A stretch of 64,000 nt of DNA from Paramicrobacterium sp051513965 (GCF_051513965.1 NZ_CP195847.1:1240001-1304000); one strand, 5' to 3'. Positions 26,429 to 35,475 are shown, counted from the stretch's first letter. Notes: a model not told the origin generated them from the letters alone. A program made the numbers and translations.

Positions 26429-27736
26429 ATGATCCAGACCATCGACCTGCGAGGCAGGCACCTCAATCGTTCCGAGCTGGCAACCGCGATTCCGCGACCG
26501 ATCGTCGACGTGTCCGTCGCGAGCGAGGCAGCTCATACGTTGATCGAGGAAGTCAGGACGTCCGGATCGCATGCCCTGTTCGAACAGGCTGAGCGGCTCG
26601 ACAAAGTGCGGCCCGCGGCCATTCGTGTTCCGGAGCACGAGATCGATGGGGCAGTGCAACGGCTCGATCCCGCAGTGCGCGAGGCGCTGACGGCATCCAT
26701 CGACCGTGTCAGACGGGCAACGGCGGCCCAGGTTCCGCCAGAGCGTCGCACGCAGATGGCGCCGGGAGCTTCGATCGTGCAGCGTTGGCAGCCCGTCGAG
26801 CGTGTGGGGCTCTATGTTCCGGGCGGAAAAGCGGTCTACCCGTCAAGTGTGATCATGAACGCGGTTCCGGCGCAGGTCGCAGGCGTCCGCTCCATCGCCC
26901 TTGCATCGCCAGCGCAGCGCGACTTCGACGGGGGAGTCCACCCGACCATCCTCGGCGCCGCAGGACTGCTCGGCATCGATGAGGTCTACGCGATGGGCGG
27001 TGCCGGCGCGATCGGCGCGTTCGCGTACGGCGTCCCCGATCTCGGTCTGGACGCCGTCGATGTCGTGACCGGCCCCGGAAATATCTACGTGGCGGCTGCG
27101 AAGCGCCTCGTACGCGGACAAGTGGGAATCGATGCGGAAGCCGGAACGACAGAGATCCTCGTGATCGCCGACGGAACTGCCAACCCGCGCTTCGTCGCAG
27201 CGGATCTCATCAGCCAGGCGGAGCACGATGAGGCCGCGGCATCCGTCCTTGTCACGGACTCGCCGGCGCTCGCTCGAGACGTCATCTCAGAGCTGGACAG
27301 GCTCGCGGCCGAGACTTCGAATGCTGAGCGGGTGAAGATCGCTCTCGGCGGCCCCCAGTCGGCCATCGTGCTGGTCAGCGATCTCGTGGATGCTGCGGAG
27401 TTCAGCAACGCCTACGGACCGGAGCACCTTGAGATCCAGACCCACGAACCCGAGGGCACTCTTCAGCACATCACGTCCGCCGGCGCGATCTTCGTCGGGC
27501 CGTATTCGCCGGTGAGCCTCGGCGATTACCTTGCCGGGTCCAACCACGTTCTCCCGACCGGCGGTCAAGCGCGCTTCGCATCGGGCCTCGGCGCGTACAC
27601 TTTCCTGCGTCCCCAGCAAGTCATCGAGTACGACCGGGACTCCCTCGAAGCCGTCTCAGCGCCGATCGTTGATCTCTCCGACGCCGAGCGGCTTCCGGCC
27701 CACGGCGAAGCCGTGACCGTCCGCTTCGACGCATAA
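26429..27736 (+). CDS. hisD: Histidinol dehydrogenase HisD
   Basis: Oxidises L-histidinol to L-histidine in two NAD-dependent steps. The 435-residue protein carries GLYVPGGKAVYPSSV, VDVVTGPGNIYVAAAKR, the active-site SQAEHDEAA and YGPEHLEIQT, all diagnostic. A TAAGAT -10-like element ends 9 nt before the ATG, so the leader would be only a few bases. It stands apart from other his genes, none of which are in this window, although actinobacteria often group hisD with hisC and hisB. Confidence 0.96.
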   Translation: MIQTIDLRGRHLNRSELATAIPRPIVDVSVASEAAHTLIEEVRTSGSHALFEQAERLDKVRPAAIRVPEHEIDGAVQRLDPAVREALTASIDRVRRATAAQVPPERRTQMAPGASIVQRWQPVERVGLYVPGGKAVYPSSVIMNAVPAQVAGVRSIALASPAQRDFDGGVHPTILGAAGLLGIDEVYAMGGAGAIGAFAYGVPDLGLDAVDVVTGPGNIYVAAAKRLVRGQVGIDAEAGTTEILVIADGTANPRFVAADLISQAEHDEAAASVLVTDSPALARDVISELDRLAAETSNAERVKIALGGPQSAIVLVSDLVDAAEFSNAYGPEHLEIQTHEPEGTLQHITSAGAIFVGPYSPVSLGDYLAGSNHVLPTGGQARFASGLGAYTFLRPQQVIEYDRDSLEAVSAPIVDLSDAERLPAHGEAVTVRFDA

Positions 27737-27762
27737 CCCGCGACTGACCCAGGAGGCATCGC

Positions 27763-28245
27763 ATGCACTGTCCCTTCTGCCGGCACCCGGACTCCCGCGT
27801 GATCGACTCGCGCACGAGCGACGACGGCCTCTCGATTCGACGACGCCGTCAGTGCCCGGAGTGCGGGCGTCGCTTCAGCACGATGGAGACCTCGAGTCTG
27901 AACGTCATCAAGCGCAGCGGGGTCGTCGAGCCGTTCAGCCGCGACAAGGTCGTCTCGGGCGTCCGCAAGGCTTGCCAAGGTCGCCCGGTGACAGACTCCG
28001 ACCTCGCAGTCCTCGCGCAGCGAGTCGAAGAGGCTATCCGTCAGACCGGAACATCACAGATCGACGCCAATGACATTGGGCTTGCGATTCTGACGCCGCT
28101 TCGCGAACTCGATGAGGTCGCGTACCTGCGCTTCGCGAGCGTCTACCAGGCGTTCGACTCCCTTGACGATTTCGAGGAGTCCATCGCGGCCCTGCGCCGT
28201 GAACATGCTGAGCAGCGTGAAGCGGCATCCTCGACTGACGACTGA
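27763..28245 (+). CDS. nrdR: Ribonucleotide reductase repressor NrdR
   Basis: 160-residue Zn-ribbon/ATP-cone repressor that senses ATP/dATP and represses nrd operons. The zinc ribbon has Cys pairs in MHCPFCRHPDSRV (C3, C6) and QCPECGRRF; the ATP-cone follows (VIKRSGVVEPFSRDKV to about 140). The ATG has AGGAGG 7 nt upstream. It lies 26 nt after hisD and may be co-transcribed. I saw no clear NrdR box in this window. Confidence 0.97.
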   Translation: MHCPFCRHPDSRVIDSRTSDDGLSIRRRRQCPECGRRFSTMETSSLNVIKRSGVVEPFSRDKVVSGVRKACQGRPVTDSDLAVLAQRVEEAIRQTGTSQIDANDIGLAILTPLRELDEVAYLRFASVYQAFDSLDDFEESIAALRREHAEQREAASSTDD

Positions 28246-28281
28246 CGCGGCCTTCCTCTACTCGACGACCGAAAGCGACGA

Positions 28282-29319
28282 ATGTACGGTTTCCTCTTCT
28301 CCGCCTTCCTCTCCAAGCTCGACGCAGAGCGCGCACACCATCTTGCGTTCGCAGCGATTCGCGCTCTTCAGACGTCGGGTGCGGGAGCGCTGGTTCGTCG
28401 TTTTACGGCGCCTGAGCGCTCGTTGGAGGTTCAGACGCTCGGCCGAACGTTTCCGTCGCCGTTCGGAGTAGCCGCGGGTTTTGATAAGAACGGTGAGGTC
28501 GTGCTTGGCCTCGGAGACCTTGGGTTCGGGCATGTGGAAGTCGGTACGCTGACCGCTCTCGCCCAGCCGGGGAATCCGAAGCCACGACTGTTCCGGCTGA
28601 TTCCGGATCGAGGCATCGTCAACCGGATGGGGTTCAACAACGACGGCGCTGAGGCAGCCGCGCCGCGTCTCGCTCGAGCGCACCGACGTAAGAATCGCCC
28701 GGTCATAGGTGTCAACATCGGGAAGAGTCGTGTTGTCGACGTCGCGGACGCGATCGACGACTATGTGGCGAGCTGTCGCATGGTGTCCCGGCTCGCGGAC
28801 TACCTTGTCGTGAACGTGTCGTCGCCGAACACCCCGGGACTTCGTGGGCTTCAAGAACTCGACAGGCTACAGCCGCTCCTGTCACGAATCAACGAAGAAT
28901 CCGGCGACACGCCTTTGCTTGTGAAGATCGCCCCGGATCTCTCGGATGAGGAGATCGTCCGCATCTGCGAGTTGGTCGTGCAGGAGAAGCTTGCCGGAAT
29001 CATCGCGACGAACACGACGCTGTCGCGCGAGGGACTCACAACGGATGCCGCGACGGTCGACGCCGCTGGGGCCGGGGGCCTCTCGGGCGCTCCTCTTGCC
29101 GCACGCTCACTCGACGTGCTTAAGGTCATCAGGTCCGCGGTGCCCTCGGAACTCTGCGTCATCTCCGTCGGCGGAGTTGAGACCGCGGAGGACGTCGCTG
29201 AGCGGCTCGATGCGGGAGCGACCCTCGTTCAGGGGTACTCGGGCTTCATCTACGAGGGCCCGCTCTGGGCCCGCCGAATCAATCGCGGACTGGCGAAGCT
29301 CAGAAGAGCGTCGAACTGA
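28282..29319 (+). CDS. pyrD: Dihydroorotate dehydrogenase (quinone), class 2
   Basis: FMN enzyme at the membrane that oxidises dihydroorotate to orotate in pyrimidine synthesis, passing electrons to quinone. The 345-residue length and the N-terminal amphipathic region mark class 2. Motifs include FGVAAGFDKNGE, NRMGFNNDGAEAAA, VNVSSPNTPGLR (catalytic Ser) and the FMN-binding ISVGGVETAEDV. The ATG is in the conserved MYGFLF context. Confidence 0.96.
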   Translation: MYGFLFSAFLSKLDAERAHHLAFAAIRALQTSGAGALVRRFTAPERSLEVQTLGRTFPSPFGVAAGFDKNGEVVLGLGDLGFGHVEVGTLTALAQPGNPKPRLFRLIPDRGIVNRMGFNNDGAEAAAPRLARAHRRKNRPVIGVNIGKSRVVDVADAIDDYVASCRMVSRLADYLVVNVSSPNTPGLRGLQELDRLQPLLSRINEESGDTPLLVKIAPDLSDEEIVRICELVVQEKLAGIIATNTTLSREGLTTDAATVDAAGAGGLSGAPLAARSLDVLKVIRSAVPSELCVISVGGVETAEDVAERLDAGATLVQGYSGFIYEGPLWARRINRGLAKLRRASN

Positions 29320-29344
29320 CTACAGTGCTCCGGAGCGCGCCCCA

Positions 29345-29382
29345 GCCGTGGACAGTCTGCTCTTGCGGCTGGGCGGGGCCGC
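29345..29382 (+). terminator. Possible terminator between pyrD and DUF3043 genes
   Basis: CCCAGCCG and CGGCTGGG can pair across a 17-nt loop in the convergent gap. There is no T-run, so this is a weak call. Confidence 0.35.
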
Positions 29383-29406
29383 GTGTGGATGCGCCTGACT
29401 ACAGGT

Positions 29407-29985
29407 TCAGCTGACCTTGGCGCCGCGGTCCACCTGCGGCTTGGGCAGACGGAGTCGGCGCATCTGAATCATCCGCATAGCGCCGTACCAGCGCACTCCA
29501 CGCTCGACGCGGCTCTCGCCGAACTTCTCGCGCAGTGCCTTGCGAACGCGGAAGCCCGCGAGGAAGCACTCGACGACCATGACGAAGAAGAACGCCCAAA
29601 GAGCGAACATTCCGTACACCTGAATCTGGGGGATGGGAATGAACGTCGCGACGATGACGAGGAACATGAACGGCAGCATGAACTCGCTCAGGCTCGTGCG
29701 GGCATCGATCCAGTCACGCACGAAGCGCTTCTGCGGGCCGCGGTCTCGGACGGGCAGATACCGTTCCTCACCGTTGGCCATGCCGATGCGAGCGCGCTCC
29801 CGCTGCTCGGCCATCTGCGCACGTGCCTTCTGACGCGCCTCCTTGCGGTCGTTCGGCACAAGCGGACGCTTGTTCGCGGCGACCTGCGTGCTCCGCTTCG
29901 GCGTCGGAGCACCCTTCTTACCCGCCTCGGTCGGCTCGGCAGCGTCGAGGTTTTCTGGTGTCTCGTCGGAAGTCTTCTTGCTCAC
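29407..29985 (-). CDS. DUF3043 family membrane protein
   Basis: 192-residue protein of the actinobacterial DUF3043 family: a charged disordered N-terminus (1-60), a basic stretch KEARQKARAQMAEQRERAR, the conserved RFVRDWIDARTSLSEFMLP, then two membrane helices (about 106-125 and 129-148) and a basic C-terminal tail. Function is unknown. The start is the GTG at 29985, which has GAGGA just upstream; it is divergent from the dipeptidase gene with only 40 nt between starts. Confidence 0.88.
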   Translation of the reverse strand: MSKKTSDETPENLDAAEPTEAGKKGAPTPKRSTQVAANKRPLVPNDRKEARQKARAQMAEQRERARIGMANGEERYLPVRDRGPQKRFVRDWIDARTSLSEFMLPFMFLVIVATFIPIPQIQVYGMFALWAFFFVMVVECFLAGFRVRKALREKFGESRVERGVRWYGAMRMIQMRRLRLPKPQVDRGAKVS

Positions 29986-30012
29986 ATCATCCTCAGGGTT
30001 GATTCGTCCTCT

Positions 30013-30018
30013 TAAGAT
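30013..30018 (+). promoter_or_regulatory. -10 element of the M20 dipeptidase gene, leaderless start
   Basis: TAAGAT followed by 7 nt and the ATG at 30026; no ribosome site. Confidence 0.55.
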
Positions 30019-30025
30019 TACCTGC

Positions 30026-31462
30026 ATGACTGATTCCGCAGAGACCGCTTCCTCTCAAGGCGACACGCTCGTCGAGCTCGTCAAGGGCCATCTTCCCTCC
30101 GCGATCGCCGACCTGAGCAATCTGATTCGCATTCCTTCGGTTTCCTGGTCGGCGTTCGACCCGCAGCACGTCCAGCGCAGCGCTGAGGCTGTCGCCGAAC
30201 TTGTTCGCGGAACGGGAGTCTTCGACTATGTCGAGATCGCCCGAGCGCCGATGGCTGGTACAGACGAGCTCGGGCAGCCGGCTGTTCTCGCCAGACGGGA
30301 GGCGAAGAATGGTCGCCCGACGATTCTTCTGTATGCGCACCACGACGTTCAGCCGCCGGGACGTGACGAAGACTGGGAGACGTCGCCGTTCGAGCCTGTT
30401 GTGAAGGCCGACCGGCTCTACGGTCGTGGCGCGGCTGACGACAAGGCGGGCGTCATGGCGCACATCGCCGCGATCCGCGCTTTCATCGACGCTGAGGGTG
30501 ACGATTTCGACCTCGGAATCGCCCTCTTCATCGAGGGTGAGGAAGAATTCGGGTCGCGGTCCTTCGCCGCGTTCCTCGAGAGCTACGAGAGCGTGCTGGC
30601 CGCAGACGCGATCGTCGTGGCCGATTCCGACAACTGGGATGTCGAGACGCCGTCGCTCACTGTGAGCCTGCGCGGAAACGTCGCGTTCCGCCTCACCATC
30701 AGAACACTCGAGCACGCCTCGCACTCGGGAATGTTCGGGGGAGCGGCGCCCGATGCGATGATGGCTGCCATCCGACTCCTCGACACTCTCTGGGCTGCGG
30801 ACGGCTCGGTGGCTGTCGCGGGGCTTCAGCAGAGGGATGCTGAGACGCCCGCGTTCAGTGAGGACGAGCTCCGTGCGGACGCGGCGCTGCTCTCATCAGT
30901 CACACCCGTCGGCTCAGGAGGCATCCTCGGTCGTCTTTGGAACAAGCCGGCGATCACGGTCACCGGCATCGATGCTCCTGATGTCGCCAACGCATCGAAC
31001 ACGCTGATCCCAGCAGTGTCGGTGAAGGTCAGCGCGCGCATTGCGCCTGGGCAGTCTGCTGAAGACGCGTTTGCGGCTCTTCGTGCACATCTCGAGGCGA
31101 ACGCACCATTCGGCGCTCAGATCTCGATAGACGAGGTGGACCTCGGAGATCCGTTTCTCGTCGACGCATCCGGACCGATCGCAAGTGAGGCTCTGGCCTC
31201 TATGAAGGACGGTTGGGGGAAGGATGCCGTGAACACGGGGATCGGTGGATCCATTCCATTCGTCGCCGATCTCACCCGTGTCTTTCCCGAGGCGGAGATC
31301 CTCATCACGGGTGTCGAAGACCCGGACACCCGCGCGCACAGCCCGAATGAGTCGCTTCACCTCGGGGTCTTTCACCGAGCGATTCTGACCGAGGCGCGTC
31401 TTCTGCAGCGGCTGAATAATCACGATCGGAATACTCACCCAGTTGACGGCCAAGGCGAGTAG
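30026..31462 (+). CDS. M20 family dipeptidase
   Basis: 478-residue zinc peptidase/dipeptidase of the cytosolic carnosinase-like M20 group. Metal-binding and catalytic motifs are clear: LLYAHHDVQPPG (His ligand and Asp), GRGAADDKAGVMAH, FIEGEEEFGS (catalytic Glu pair), the dimerisation domain around LEHASHSGMFGG, and the C-terminal NESLHLG His ligand. The ATG at 30026 is favoured because it starts the conserved domain and sits 7 nt after a -10 element; longer in-frame extensions overlap the divergent gene. Substrate cannot be inferred. Confidence 0.93.
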   Translation: MTDSAETASSQGDTLVELVKGHLPSAIADLSNLIRIPSVSWSAFDPQHVQRSAEAVAELVRGTGVFDYVEIARAPMAGTDELGQPAVLARREAKNGRPTILLYAHHDVQPPGRDEDWETSPFEPVVKADRLYGRGAADDKAGVMAHIAAIRAFIDAEGDDFDLGIALFIEGEEEFGSRSFAAFLESYESVLAADAIVVADSDNWDVETPSLTVSLRGNVAFRLTIRTLEHASHSGMFGGAAPDAMMAAIRLLDTLWAADGSVAVAGLQQRDAETPAFSEDELRADAALLSSVTPVGSGGILGRLWNKPAITVTGIDAPDVANASNTLIPAVSVKVSARIAPGQSAEDAFAALRAHLEANAPFGAQISIDEVDLGDPFLVDASGPIASEALASMKDGWGKDAVNTGIGGSIPFVADLTRVFPEAEILITGVEDPDTRAHSPNESLHLGVFHRAILTEARLLQRLNNHDRNTHPVDGQGE

Positions 31463-31510
31463 CATGAGGAGAGATCCCCACACCGGGGCCCGAAAACCAC
31501 GAGGAGAGTC

Positions 31511-31873
31511 ATGAGCGATACCCTGACCACTCAGAATCCGACGAAGGCACACGGTGTTGAACTCACCGAGACCGCATCGGCGAAGGTCAAGAGCCTGCTC
31601 GAGCAGGAAGGCCGCGACGACCTTCGACTGCGTGTCGCCGTTCAGCCCGGAGGGTGCTCGGGGCTGATCTACCAGCTCTACTTCGATGAACGCCTTCTCG
31701 ATGGCGATGAGACTGTGGACTTCCACGGCGTTGAGGTCATCGTGGACAAGATGAGCGTGCCGTATCTCGATGGCGCCGTCATCGACTTCGAAGACAGCAT
31801 CCAGAAGCAGGGCTTCACGATTGACAACCCGAACGCGCAGGGCAGCTGCGCCTGCGGCGACAGCTTCAGCTGA
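31511..31873 (+). CDS. erpA: Iron-sulfur insertion protein ErpA (A-type carrier)
   Basis: 120-residue HesB/IscA-like carrier that delivers Fe-S clusters to target enzymes. The three cluster-binding cysteines are present: Cys49 in QPGGCSGL and Cys113/Cys115 in GSCACGDSFS. The ATG has GAGGAGAG upstream. It is followed by a strong terminator, then ctaC, matching the conserved actinobacterial order. Confidence 0.96.
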   Translation: MSDTLTTQNPTKAHGVELTETASAKVKSLLEQEGRDDLRLRVAVQPGGCSGLIYQLYFDERLLDGDETVDFHGVEVIVDKMSVPYLDGAVIDFEDSIQKQGFTIDNPNAQGSCACGDSFS

Positions 31874-31889
31874 GTTTTCTGCCATTGGC

Positions 31890-31930
31890 GGCGGGTCGTG
31901 CGAGAAATCGCTCGACCCGCCGTTTTGTGT
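31890..31930 (+). terminator. Terminator after erpA
   Basis: GGCGGGTCG pairs with CGACCCGCC, extended past a T-T mismatch by GCGA/TCGC around a GAAA loop, then GTTTTGTGTT. Confidence 0.92.
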
Positions 31931-32014
31931 TCCCACCGCACGATTCGGGAGCAGCAATCCCGCACGACGAAGACGACGGGCCGCCATGGTGACGCACTCG
32001 CCCTGTAATCGGGA

Positions 32015-32020
32015 TAGACT
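32015..32020 (+). promoter_or_regulatory. -10 element before ctaC
   Basis: TAGACT 37 nt upstream of the chosen ctaC start, leaving a leader of about 30 nt with the ribosome site AAAGG. Confidence 0.45.
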
Positions 32021-32057
32021 GGACTGAGAATTACCAGTGTCTTCCGAAAGGTCCCAG

Positions 32058-32963
32058 GTGCGCTCGAATAGACGACTCCGCTGGGCTGCCCTGCCGGTCG
32101 CCATCGCAATGACTGTGGTGTTGGCAGGCTGCACGCAAGCTGAGCTTCACGGTTATCTCCCCGGATTCATCGAGGGAGAGAAGGCTGTGACCAACCACGC
32201 TGAGACAGTCGCCACACTTTGGACGACATCTTGGATCGTCCTCCTTGGCGTCGGTCTCCTGACGTGGGGTCTCATCATCTGGGCGATCGTTGTGTACCGC
32301 CGCCGCAAGGGGCAGACCGGTCTTCCGGCGCAAATGCGCTACAACATGCCGATCGAGGTCTTCTACACGATCGTGCCGCTGATCCTCGTGATCGGAATGT
32401 TCGCCTTCACCGCTCGCGATCAGAACTCGATCGAGACGCAGTACACAGACGACGAGGCGGATGTCGTCATCGACGTATACGCCAAGCAGTGGGCATGGGA
32501 CTTCGTCTACGACGACGCTGTTGACGGACAGGACGTCTGGAGCGCTGGCGTGCAGGCGGTCGAGGGCGAAGACGGCAGCATCGACCAGGACAAGCTGCCG
32601 ACGCTGTATCTGCCGGTCGACTCCAAGGTGAAGATCGCGCTCAAGTCGCGTGACGTTGCCCACTCGTTCTGGGTCATCGACTTCCTCTACAAGAAGGACA
32701 TGTACCCGGGCAAGACCAACTACATGTCTTTCGAGACTCAACGCGAGGGCACGTACGCAGGAAAGTGTGCGGAGCTGTGCGGTGAATACCACTCGATGAT
32801 GCTGTTCAACGTGAAGATCGTCTCTCAGGACGAATACGAGCAGCACCTCCAGGACCTCGAACAGGCCGGAAACGTCGGCGACTACGGTTCGGACTACGAC
32901 CGTAATAAGAACATGCCTGACGACGAGAAGTCGTCAGTCGACAAGAGGGAAGAGGGAGAGTAG
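32058..32963 (+). CDS. ctaC: Cytochrome c oxidase subunit II CtaC (lipoprotein, CuA)
   Basis: 301-residue subunit of the aa3 oxidase that accepts electrons from the di-haem QcrC. It has a lipoprotein signal peptide with lipobox VVLAGC (Cys25), two membrane helices (about 51-76 and 98-118) and a periplasmic-side cupredoxin domain with the CuA ligands in AHSFWV and KCAELCGEYHSMM. The GTG at 32058 is preferred over one seven codons upstream because AAAGGT lies 5-6 nt before it and the lipobox is then correctly placed. LspA and Lnt in this window would process it. Confidence 0.95.
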   Translation: MRSNRRLRWAALPVAIAMTVVLAGCTQAELHGYLPGFIEGEKAVTNHAETVATLWTTSWIVLLGVGLLTWGLIIWAIVVYRRRKGQTGLPAQMRYNMPIEVFYTIVPLILVIGMFAFTARDQNSIETQYTDDEADVVIDVYAKQWAWDFVYDDAVDGQDVWSAGVQAVEGEDGSIDQDKLPTLYLPVDSKVKIALKSRDVAHSFWVIDFLYKKDMYPGKTNYMSFETQREGTYAGKCAELCGEYHSMMLFNVKIVSQDEYEQHLQDLEQAGNVGDYGSDYDRNKNMPDDEKSSVDKREEGE

Positions 32964-32967
32964 ACCG

Positions 32968-34689
32968 TTGACGACCGTAACGGACCTGCCCGCGGGGCAG
33001 GCAAAGGTGGTCAACCAGTCGAAGGTTGAGCACAAGGGGAACATCCTGGTCAAGTGGATCACCTCCACCGACCACAAGACCATCGGGTACATGTACCTGA
33101 TCGCGTCGTTCCTGTTTTTCTGCATCGGTGGAGTGATGGCTCTCATCATCCGCGCGCAGCTGTTCGAGCCCGGTCTTGAGCTCGTTCCCACGAAGGAACA
33201 GTACAATCAGCTGTTCACGATGCACGGCACGATCATGCTGCTCATGTTCGCGACGCCGCTCTTCGCAGGATTCGCCAACGTCATCATGCCGCTTCAGATC
33301 GGCGCTCCTGACGTCGCGTTCCCGCGTCTGAACGCGTTCGCGTTCTGGCTGTATCTCTTCGGTAGCTTGATCGCTGTCGCCGGGTTCCTCACTCCTCAGG
33401 GAGCCGCCGCGTTTGGCTGGTTTGCCTATACGCCGTTGTCGAGTACGACATTCTCGCCGGGTGCGGGCGGGAACCTCTGGGTCTTTGGCCTCGGTATGTC
33501 CGGATTCGGAACGATTCTCGGTGCAGTGAACTTCATCACGACCATCATTACGATGCGTGCGCCGGGCCTCACCATGTTCCGCATGTCGATCTTCACCTGG
33601 AACACGCTTATCACATCGATTCTGATTCTGATGGCGTTCCCGGTTCTCGCGGCGGCTATGTTTGGCCTTGGCGCAGACCGTGTGTTCGACGCCCAGATTT
33701 ACAACCCGGCAAACGGGGGAGTGATCTTGTGGCAGCACCTGTTCTGGTTCTTCGGACACCCAGAGGTGTACATCATCGCTTTGCCGTTCTTTGGCATCGT
33801 GTCAGAGGTCTTCCCTGTCTTCAGTCGTAAACCGATCTTCGGGTACAAGACTCTCGTCTACGCAACGATCGCGATCGCGTCGCTCTCTGTCAGTGTGTGG
33901 GCTCACCACATGTACGTGACAGGCTCCGTGCTGCTTCCGTTCTTCTCGCTGATGACGATGCTCATCGCAGTGCCAACGGGTGTGAAGATCTTCAACTGGA
34001 TCGGCACTATGTGGCGCGGGTCCATCACGTTCGAGACTCCGATGCTCTGGGCGATCGGGTTCCTGATCACCTTCACGTTCGGCGGTCTGACCGGTGTGAT
34101 CCTTGCGTCGCCGCCGCTGGACTTCCACGTGTCTGACACATACTTCGTCGTGGCGCACTTCCACTACGTCGTTTTCGGCACGGTTGTGTTCGCGATGTTC
34201 TCGGGCTTCTACTTCTGGTGGCCCAAGTGGACCGGAAAGCTCCTGAACGAGCGGCTCGGGTACTGGCACTTCTGGCTGCTCTTCATCGGGTTCCACACGA
34301 CCTTCCTCGTCCAGCACTGGCTCGGAGTCATGGGTATGCCGCGTCGTTACGCGACGTACTCACCTGAGGACGGCTTCACCTGGATGAACCAGCTATCGAC
34401 CGTCGGTGCGATGATCTTGGCGATCTCGATGATCCCGTTCTTCCTGAACGTGTACATCACGGCTCGGCGTGCACCTAAGGTGACCGTTGACGACCCGTGG
34501 GGCTACGGAGCTTCGCTTGAGTGGGCGACGTCGTGCCCGCCCCCGCGTCACAACTTCACGTCGATCCCGCGTATCCGTTCGGAGCGTCCGGCGTTCGACC
34601 TGAACCACCCGGAAACCGTTGAACAGCCGGCATCGCAGAGCGCTCTGAGCGCTACAAAGACCGTGGATCCTGAAGGAGAGGCGAAGTAA
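32968..34689 (+). CDS. ctaD: Cytochrome c oxidase subunit I CtaD
   Basis: Catalytic subunit with haem a and the haem a3-CuB centre. The 573-residue protein has twelve membrane helices; haem and copper ligands are visible in FTMHGTIML, WQHLFWFFGHPEVYI (His-Tyr crosslink motif), WAHHMYVTG and VAHFHYVVFG. The start is the TTG at 32968, 5 nt after the ctaC stop, with GGGAGAG upstream; rare starts suggest moderated translation. The C-terminal 45 residues are polar. Confidence 0.97.
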   Translation: MTTVTDLPAGQAKVVNQSKVEHKGNILVKWITSTDHKTIGYMYLIASFLFFCIGGVMALIIRAQLFEPGLELVPTKEQYNQLFTMHGTIMLLMFATPLFAGFANVIMPLQIGAPDVAFPRLNAFAFWLYLFGSLIAVAGFLTPQGAAAFGWFAYTPLSSTTFSPGAGGNLWVFGLGMSGFGTILGAVNFITTIITMRAPGLTMFRMSIFTWNTLITSILILMAFPVLAAAMFGLGADRVFDAQIYNPANGGVILWQHLFWFFGHPEVYIIALPFFGIVSEVFPVFSRKPIFGYKTLVYATIAIASLSVSVWAHHMYVTGSVLLPFFSLMTMLIAVPTGVKIFNWIGTMWRGSITFETPMLWAIGFLITFTFGGLTGVILASPPLDFHVSDTYFVVAHFHYVVFGTVVFAMFSGFYFWWPKWTGKLLNERLGYWHFWLLFIGFHTTFLVQHWLGVMGMPRRYATYSPEDGFTWMNQLSTVGAMILAISMIPFFLNVYITARRAPKVTVDDPWGYGASLEWATSCPPPRHNFTSIPRIRSERPAFDLNHPETVEQPASQSALSATKTVDPEGEAK

Positions 34690-34692
34690 CGC

Positions 34693-35115
34693 ATGGTCGC
34701 AAATATCAGGATCTTCTGGATCATCGCGGTCTTCTTCGCGGTCATCTCGGGTGTCTACGCAGTCTGGGGCATCTTCGATCCGATCCAGCAGGGTGTCGAG
34801 TGGGCAGGTACCATCGCACTTGGCCTTGTCGCCGGGCTCGCCGGGCTCATCGCCTTTTACCTTGGTCTCGTTCACAGGAACCAGGGTGGGGTACTGCCTG
34901 AAGACCGCCCGGATGCCAACATCGATGACGGCGACCCTGAGCTCGGGCACTTCAGTCCGTGGAGCTGGTGGCCGATCCTGCTTGCGGGTTCCGCTGGTCT
35001 GGTTCTTCTCGGCCTCGCTGTCGGGTTCTGGATCTGCTACATCGGCGCCCCGCTCATCGCTGTGGCGCTCGTCGGCTGGGTGTACGAGTACTACCGCGGT
35101 TACTTCGCACGCTGA
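34693..35115 (+). CDS. ctaF: Actinobacterial cytochrome c oxidase subunit IV CtaF
   Basis: 140-residue actinobacterial-type subunit IV with four membrane helices (two near residues 5-25 and 38-59, two near 93-133) and the conserved FSPWSWWPI segment. It lies 3 nt after ctaD and completes the ctaCDF operon. Confidence 0.94.
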   Translation: MVANIRIFWIIAVFFAVISGVYAVWGIFDPIQQGVEWAGTIALGLVAGLAGLIAFYLGLVHRNQGGVLPEDRPDANIDDGDPELGHFSPWSWWPILLAGSAGLVLLGLAVGFWICYIGAPLIAVALVGWVYEYYRGYFAR

Positions 35116-35133
35116 CGTTCCAGCTAGCGCGCT

Positions 35134-35176
35134 GAGGGCCGGTGATCGACGATCACCGGCCCTCATGCTTTCTATT
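35134..35176 (+). terminator. Terminator after ctaF
   Basis: Perfect 14-bp stem GAGGGCCGGTGATC / GATCACCGGCCCTC with loop GAC, followed by a T-rich stretch ATGCTTTCTATTT. Confidence 0.93.
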
Positions 35177-35194
35177 TCGAGCGCGTCTCTCGCG

Positions 35195-35220
35195 TGCTGT
35201 CAGCGTCCCCGCTGCCAGCA
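35195..35220. repeat. Second hairpin downstream of ctaF
   Basis: TGCTGTCAGCG and CGCTGCCAGCA pair with one mismatch around a TCCC loop. It may be a back-up terminator. Confidence 0.5.
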
Positions 35221-35364
35221 CGATTTAGGCGCTCATAGGCCCATGGTCACGCTGCGAGCCCTCACTGCAGTGTGTTCGTCGTCGTTTCACGAGCACCTCT
35301 GGCGCTGAGCATGTGAGGGGATGCGTGCGCCACCAGAGGCGGTGGCTCCCGAGTGCACCAGGTA

Positions 35365-35425
35365 GGAGATGTGCGCTCAGGTAGGACGTTTTTCGCGATT
35401 TCCTCCTACTTGTGCGCACATCTCC
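35365..35425. repeat. 61-nt palindrome with 22-bp arms
   Basis: GGAGATGTGCGC (35365-35376) and its exact complement GCGCACATCTCC (35414-35425) are the outer 12 bp. The arms extend inward to 22 bp with two mismatches, around a 17-nt loop starting CGTTTTTCGCG. It lies in non-coding DNA just outside an IS remnant. Confidence 0.85.
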
Positions 35426-35475
35426 TTCTGAATGAACACACGTTGGTTGCGTGAACGCGGACCGAGCAGCCCCCC

